This document shows positions 60,211 to 64,000 of a stretch of 64,000 nt of DNA, piece after piece (position 1 is the stretch's first letter; every line of letters begins with the position of its first letter). The position numbers and the translations under genes are program-made. Source of the DNA: Phoronis australis. Taxonomy: Eukaryota > Phoronida > Phoronidae. The stretch is from NCBI GenBank assembly GCA_002633005.1, contig NMRA01000031.1:1504858-1568857 (forward strand). The letters are read 5' to 3'. The notes below the pieces were generated by a model. It was not told the DNA's origin. It was given only the letters and a program-made list of their open reading frames with translations, and ran no database searches.

Positions 60211-60242
60211 GTGAGAGAAAACGACTGAAACCAGCCACCTGA
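60211..60242 (+). CDS. Element-encoded protein, short terminal exon
   Basis: The acceptor gactattctgttacag is followed by two bases and nine codons (ERKRLKPAT) to TGA 60240-60242. It is in phase with the exon ending 59539 across a 671-bp intron. A basic tail would result. A canonical polyadenylation signal follows 194 bp later, which supports a transcription unit. Confidence 0.4.
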
Positions 60243-60435
60243 CCGTCTATTTTACCTTTGGACAAAGTGAAAAGTAATCCTTCAGCAATAACCTGAGAGA
60301 ATTGATCCTAATTCAGAAATTCAGGCCATGATATGCCTGATTATGGACTCCGTTGCATGGAAAAATTACAATTGTTTTTAATTATGTCGTTTCTTTGTAT
60401 TTATGTGGTTGTACAGTTTGCCATTTTGCTTTTTA

Positions 60436-60441
60436 AATAAA
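60436..60441 (+). terminator. Polyadenylation signal AATAAA
   Basis: Canonical hexamer in tttttaaataaactg, downstream of the exon ending at 60242. Confidence 0.45.
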
Positions 60442-61367
60442 CTGATAATTATTTATTCTCGAATCTTGCACATTCTTATCCAGCTAGCTTCAATTGAAAA
60501 CATACTTTTCTTGCATGTGGAACTTTTGTTGTGGACAAGTTAACAAAAAACTTAAAATTGTTCAAAAGCCTTCTTAAGAAAGCTCTAAAAATAATTACAC
60601 ACACAGACAAATCAAATGCAAACAAAGGGAATACTTCATTTTGATCGCTGCAAATTTCTAGTTTTCAACCGGAAAATGACCAATTCGCAAGCGTAATCGC
60701 TAAGCATTTCAGCTTTCTAAAGAATATGCACAACTGCGCTGTATGAGACTTTAAAACTGAGGAAATATTGTGGTTTCAATAATTAGTGACAAACTTGCCT
60801 GTTGATGAAAAATTTATTCGATCATCAAATTGTAACATTAACGGTCTTTTTACTGACAATAAGACAATCTATGCTGTCACTGAATGTCATTTCCCCATAA
60901 TGTGTACCAAATTGAAACGTTTTTACCATTAGTATAAAGCCTGTCTTCTGAAAGGAAAAGTTAATGTCACTCAGTGAGAAAGGACAGGTGTTTATACCAG
61001 ATGCTTTTGGTTTTTATTTCACAGGGATCTAGTTTCAATGGCCTATAGAAGCGCTTGTAAAAAATGTCCAGTTTCGGCACGTGGCTTTCCTTCATGTAAT
61101 CTCATTCAACCTCATTAACATCCACAATTAGATCCTTGAAGGTAAACACAACAGCCTATCACTTGACTCATTTTGTGCCCAAATATGACCCTGAACTAGA
61201 CCAGAGTTTCACTAGGTCTTCTTTATCTTCAATCCCTCATGTTTCTTCCAGGAAAGGAAATAGGCTATTGTCCACACATGACTTAGCTGTCAGATATAGT
61301 TCCTCTTCATACACAAACAATCTACTGGTACGTTGTCTTGCGGTAACTTCGTACTGCGATTCACATT

Positions 61368-61754
61368 TCACCGGGGCCACTGACTTGTACATTGTGTCAT
61401 GCAGCACTGCTGGTGTGTGGAAATGCTGTCGGAAGCGAAAGGAGTAACAAATCTTGTTCGTTGTCTCCGATGTAGAAAGTAGGCTTTGACAACAGATCTG
61501 CACTGGATGGGAAGATATTTCTGGTTAGTTGCAGCCAACTGCTTAAAACTAATTTTTATCCATTCAGGGTCGATGCAGAAGCGAAGCATATCTCCTTTTA
61601 CACGGTACAAGCCCTCAAACCTAAAACCAAAGGTCAGGTGAAAACAGACATGACAAATTTCCATTTCAACGTCTAATAGATTTCCGGAATGCATAGGATA
61701 GGGAGTAAACAGATACTCTAATGGATATTTGTCACGAACCCTTTGCCATGGCAT
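61368..61754 (-). CDS. Element-internal open frame, unknown product
   Basis: On the minus strand an ATG at 61754 opens 128 codons. The first 80 or so look protein-like, with MPWQRVRDKYPLEYLFTPYP and then an acidic LLDVEMEICHVC and FHLTFGFRFEGLY. The last 40 residues are Arg/Thr/Ser/Gln-rich and are probably not coding. The frame lies within the inverted-repeat element and opposite to the spliced frame at 59336, so it could be a second element gene or a decayed transposase. No DDE residues could be assigned. Confidence 0.3.
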   Translation of the reverse strand: MPWQRVRDKYPLEYLFTPYPMHSGNLLDVEMEICHVCFHLTFGFRFEGLYRVKGDMLRFCIDPEWIKISFKQLAATNQKYLPIQCRSVVKAYFLHRRQRTRFVTPFASDSISTHQQCCMTQCTSQWPR

Positions 61755-62469
61755 TTGGCTTGGATTGCAATCTTTAACTTACTAACCAATATCGAGTTAA
61801 ACATTCAGCATTCATTGATGTAACTGTCACTGATAAACCTGAAAGAAATCATTCCAAACAATAATACTGCTTTGATGTGCTACGTCAAGTATCGTAACAC
61901 ACATCACAACAAACAAAGATTAACCCGACTGGCGACTGCCGCGAAGTCGACATCGGCGAGTACCTCAGTTAACAGGCATTAGTAGAATAAACATGGAATA
62001 ATCCTTTATCATAAACCTTACCTTTGCATAAGGTCGTGCTTACTTCTTCTCGTAGAAGCACCCTTTTCACGCAATCTCAGATTCAGTTGGCACGGCTACA
62101 AGCCATTTCACCATGTATTTAAAGGGCTCGCGAAATCGAGGCTGTTAATCTATCACCACTAGTACAAGCGCGCCCTCTAGTTAATGCAAATTTTCCGAAT
62201 AGCCCCAATAGGCAAGCATTCAAATATGTGGAATATATGTGAGTGACAGCACATCTGACTTATGGAAACGTATTTCTTCGACAAGACTCATCATGCATTC
62301 TAATTCCCAAACGACCAATAGCCACCAACAAATTTTTACGCTATCTAATCACTTGAAGACGGTCTACTTAATCGTCAGTTATTCTACGGAACAGCTGACT
62401 TGCGTACCCAATTACATACATGTCATCGGACTTCGAGTGTCAACGGCTGTGACTGTTTTGTTTTACCTT

Positions 62470-62748
62470 TTATCTGATTGAAGATGAGTTGATGGATGGG
62501 TTAGTGATATATGAATACACGTAGACTCCAAAGACTTCAGTCGTGAATATTCCGTTGCGTGCAAAAATCAGTAGTTGTAAGGCGACAGGCCATTCTTGAT
62601 TGCATGGTTCCATGCCGGCAGCAGCTGAATGAGATATCATCGGGATCATACGGAAAAGTGTTTTGTAGTACAAACATGCAAGCACGAGCTCCGACAAATT
62701 TGCGTTTTGCTTCTCAGACTTCACAGCGGTAACTAGTGGGAGTGTCAT
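62470..62748 (-). CDS. Unrecognised small open frame
   Basis: A minus-strand ATG at 62748 opens 92 codons (MTLPLVTAVKSEKQNANLSE... to NPSINSSSIR) ending TAA. Codon use looks protein-like and a hydrophobic middle (ALQLLIFARNGIFTTEVFGV) is present. No upstream promoter or splice site decides the start. It lies just outside the element ending at 62206. It could be one exon of a larger gene with the frame at 62766-62999. Confidence 0.25.
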   Translation of the reverse strand: MTLPLVTAVKSEKQNANLSELVLACLYYKTLFRMIPMISHSAAAGMEPCNQEWPVALQLLIFARNGIFTTEVFGVYVYSYITNPSINSSSIR

Positions 62749-62765
62749 GACTGCGTGTGTCGTAA

Positions 62766-62999
62766 CTACATGTATTCATCCTTATGCCAAATAACACAGT
62801 CAATCCATTCATTCCAATCTGTGTAGAATTTGGCACTTAATCTATTGACGTTTGGAAAATAGTTAATACTAGGGAAATTTGTCAAACCACAGCTGTCCAA
62901 AATTGCTTGCATTGTGTTTCTTATGTATGAAGAAAATAACTTTGATTTTAGCTGAACTCTCTCTCTCTGACCGTAGACCATGCATTTTTTGTTCTCCAA
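62766..62999 (-). CDS. Unrecognised open frame, possible exon
   Basis: A minus-strand frame with text such as LFSSYIRNTMQAILDSCGLT and FYTDWNEWIDCVIWHKDEYM, then TAG. It has no ATG at its upstream limit, so it would need a splice acceptor. The tract ggtcagagagagagag on the minus strand near 62960 offers weak ones. It directly precedes the frame at 62470-62748 on the same strand. Confidence 0.25.
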   Translation of the reverse strand: MENKKCMVYGQRERVQLKSKLFSSYIRNTMQAILDSCGLTNFPSINYFPNVNRLSAKFYTDWNEWIDCVIWHKDEYM

Positions 63000-63388
63000 A
63001 CCATGACAAACAAAACCGTTTCTAATTTAAGGATGACGACATCCACTCTCACTTGAGGCATGATAAGGTCGCGCTGTTTCTGATTTACATGAACGTCGTC
63101 AGTGTAGCTGTGTGTATCATCGCGACCCTTGTCCCTATGGAAGGTGAGTGTTGCAAATGAAGTCGGGTTTTTGCAGTGACCCGCCAAATTAAAGTTTGAA
63201 AAACGACGCTAGGTGTCGCGTGCAACGAATGACCAACAAATAAATTGATACAAAAACAACCGACGAAGCTGCCATTCACGAGTTTACTACTTTAAATGTG
63301 CGAATACCGTAATATTGTAAGATTCTAAATCATTTTGTCTCGATGTTACCAACATGATGGAACATGGTGAAATTGTCGGAGTGGGGGG

Positions 63389-63416
63389 GTTATTTATTTA
63401 TTTATTTATTTATTAT
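63389..63416. repeat. (TTTA)n microsatellite
   Basis: About six copies of ttta in a row after a run of seven G. Confidence 0.85.
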
Positions 63417-64000
63417 TGTGATATTTAAAATGAGCGTGGCCTCTTCAGTGATAGCACTGCTTTCCAAGAGGGCCTGACGCTCCGGACGACTTTACGATGA
63501 GTTATTACCTGCATCTGGGTAATGATACCCTTTGAGATTTAAAGTTTGACGTAGACAGAACGGCTGTCGTGGCTAATTTAAGTTTGTTGCAGTTTACCTC
63601 TAAAGGTATCTAATCTCGACAAAAGGTTTGGACATAACGGCTGATGTACTACACTACGTTCCGCTGCAAAAAGTTTACCAAATGCCCGCAAATGTCAGTA
63701 TATGATAAAGGATCCCGAAAACATATAAAGCACATCTTGAAACACGTTTTAAGCAGTGCAGCTCATCCTATGGGATGTGATATAACCCATATCAGACAAG
63801 TTCATTTTGGCGATCCTCCACACAGACGATAAAATCGTTCGCTGGTGACAAAGTCCTTTGTTTTAAATGAACTCTTTTAAAATTCTGCTGGACCCCAGGA
63901 TAGACTTTAGACCCACTCGCAGCAGACATTTAGTTCACTGAAAAGGGGTGTCGCGAAACCGCAAACCTAAGATGCCAAGATCTAGAAACAGCAACTCTAA

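Larger units (their letters stand above)
59237..62206. mobile_element. 2.97-kb element with terminal inverted repeats
   Basis: It begins ggggctattcggagaat and ends attttccgaatagcccc, giving about 17 bp of inverted repeat. A second inner match is tgtactagtggtgat at 59273 against its complement atcaccactagtaca at 62152. The trinucleotide aat flanks both ends and could be a 3-bp target duplication, as made by PIF/Harbinger elements. It contains a spliced plus-strand frame and a minus-strand frame. Confidence 0.7.

Noticed and set aside
1-64000. CRISPR arrays, bacterial operons, rRNA genes
   Set aside because: No regularly spaced spacer-repeat structure, ribosome binding pattern or rRNA sequence was seen; the tandem arrays are minisatellites without unique spacers.

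Overview
This is a gene-poor, repeat-rich stretch of an animal nuclear genome. The evidence is split open reading frames bounded by GT/AG splice sites, long introns, CCAAT/CRE/ETS promoter motifs, THAP-domain transposon fossils, fold-back elements and minisatellites. There are no bacterial operons or ribosome binding sites. The repeat style and the frequent tacatgta-like words suggest a marine invertebrate, perhaps a deuterostome such as amphioxus, a hemichordate or an echinoderm, but I cannot fix the species. Most long open frames in the window have no ATG start and look like chance or antisense frames.

The best supported genes are three. (1) On the minus strand at 12030-15779 is a three-exon gene for a divergent protein kinase. 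Its splice phases are compatible throughout and give about 529 codons. (2) and (3) are two paralogous last coding exons on the plus strand, 6361-7283 and 33125-33939. They encode a family of seven-transmembrane proteins that I do not recognise. Both begin after the same intron phase and both carry a lysine at the same place in the last membrane segment. Several other candidate exons on the plus strand (35536, 39364, 46070, 53409, 53731, 55763) have good splice sites and open frames but no recognisable product. Position 39364 follows a promoter-like cluster.

Layout: 1-600 holds a fold-back element with a hammerhead-ribozyme-like core. 4021-5545 holds a THAP-bearing element with terminal inverted repeats, and a second copy lies inverted at 30115-31568. 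5863-7283 holds a MITE and seven-TM gene 1. 8066-9301 is a near-perfect duplication abutting a single N, probably an assembly artefact. 9385-11830 holds THAP-family copies 1 and 2. 12030-15779 is the kinase gene. 17654-19845 holds a small two-exon candidate and THAP copy 3. 19841-22225 is a two-unit 1.2 kb array rich in nuclear-receptor DR1 motifs. 23031-23383 is an ETS/YY1 motif cluster. 26180-26452 is another broken THAP domain. 32225-33939 is a pyrimidine/purine inverted minisatellite followed by seven-TM gene 2. 41480-49460 is a complex of rearranged repeats around two 32-bp minisatellite arrays. 55930-58930 is a 3 kb inverted-repeat element with a decayed mobile-element ORF. 59237-62206 is a second 3 kb inverted-repeat element with a spliced ORF and a polyadenylation signal. 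The remaining stretches contain nothing I can support as functional.
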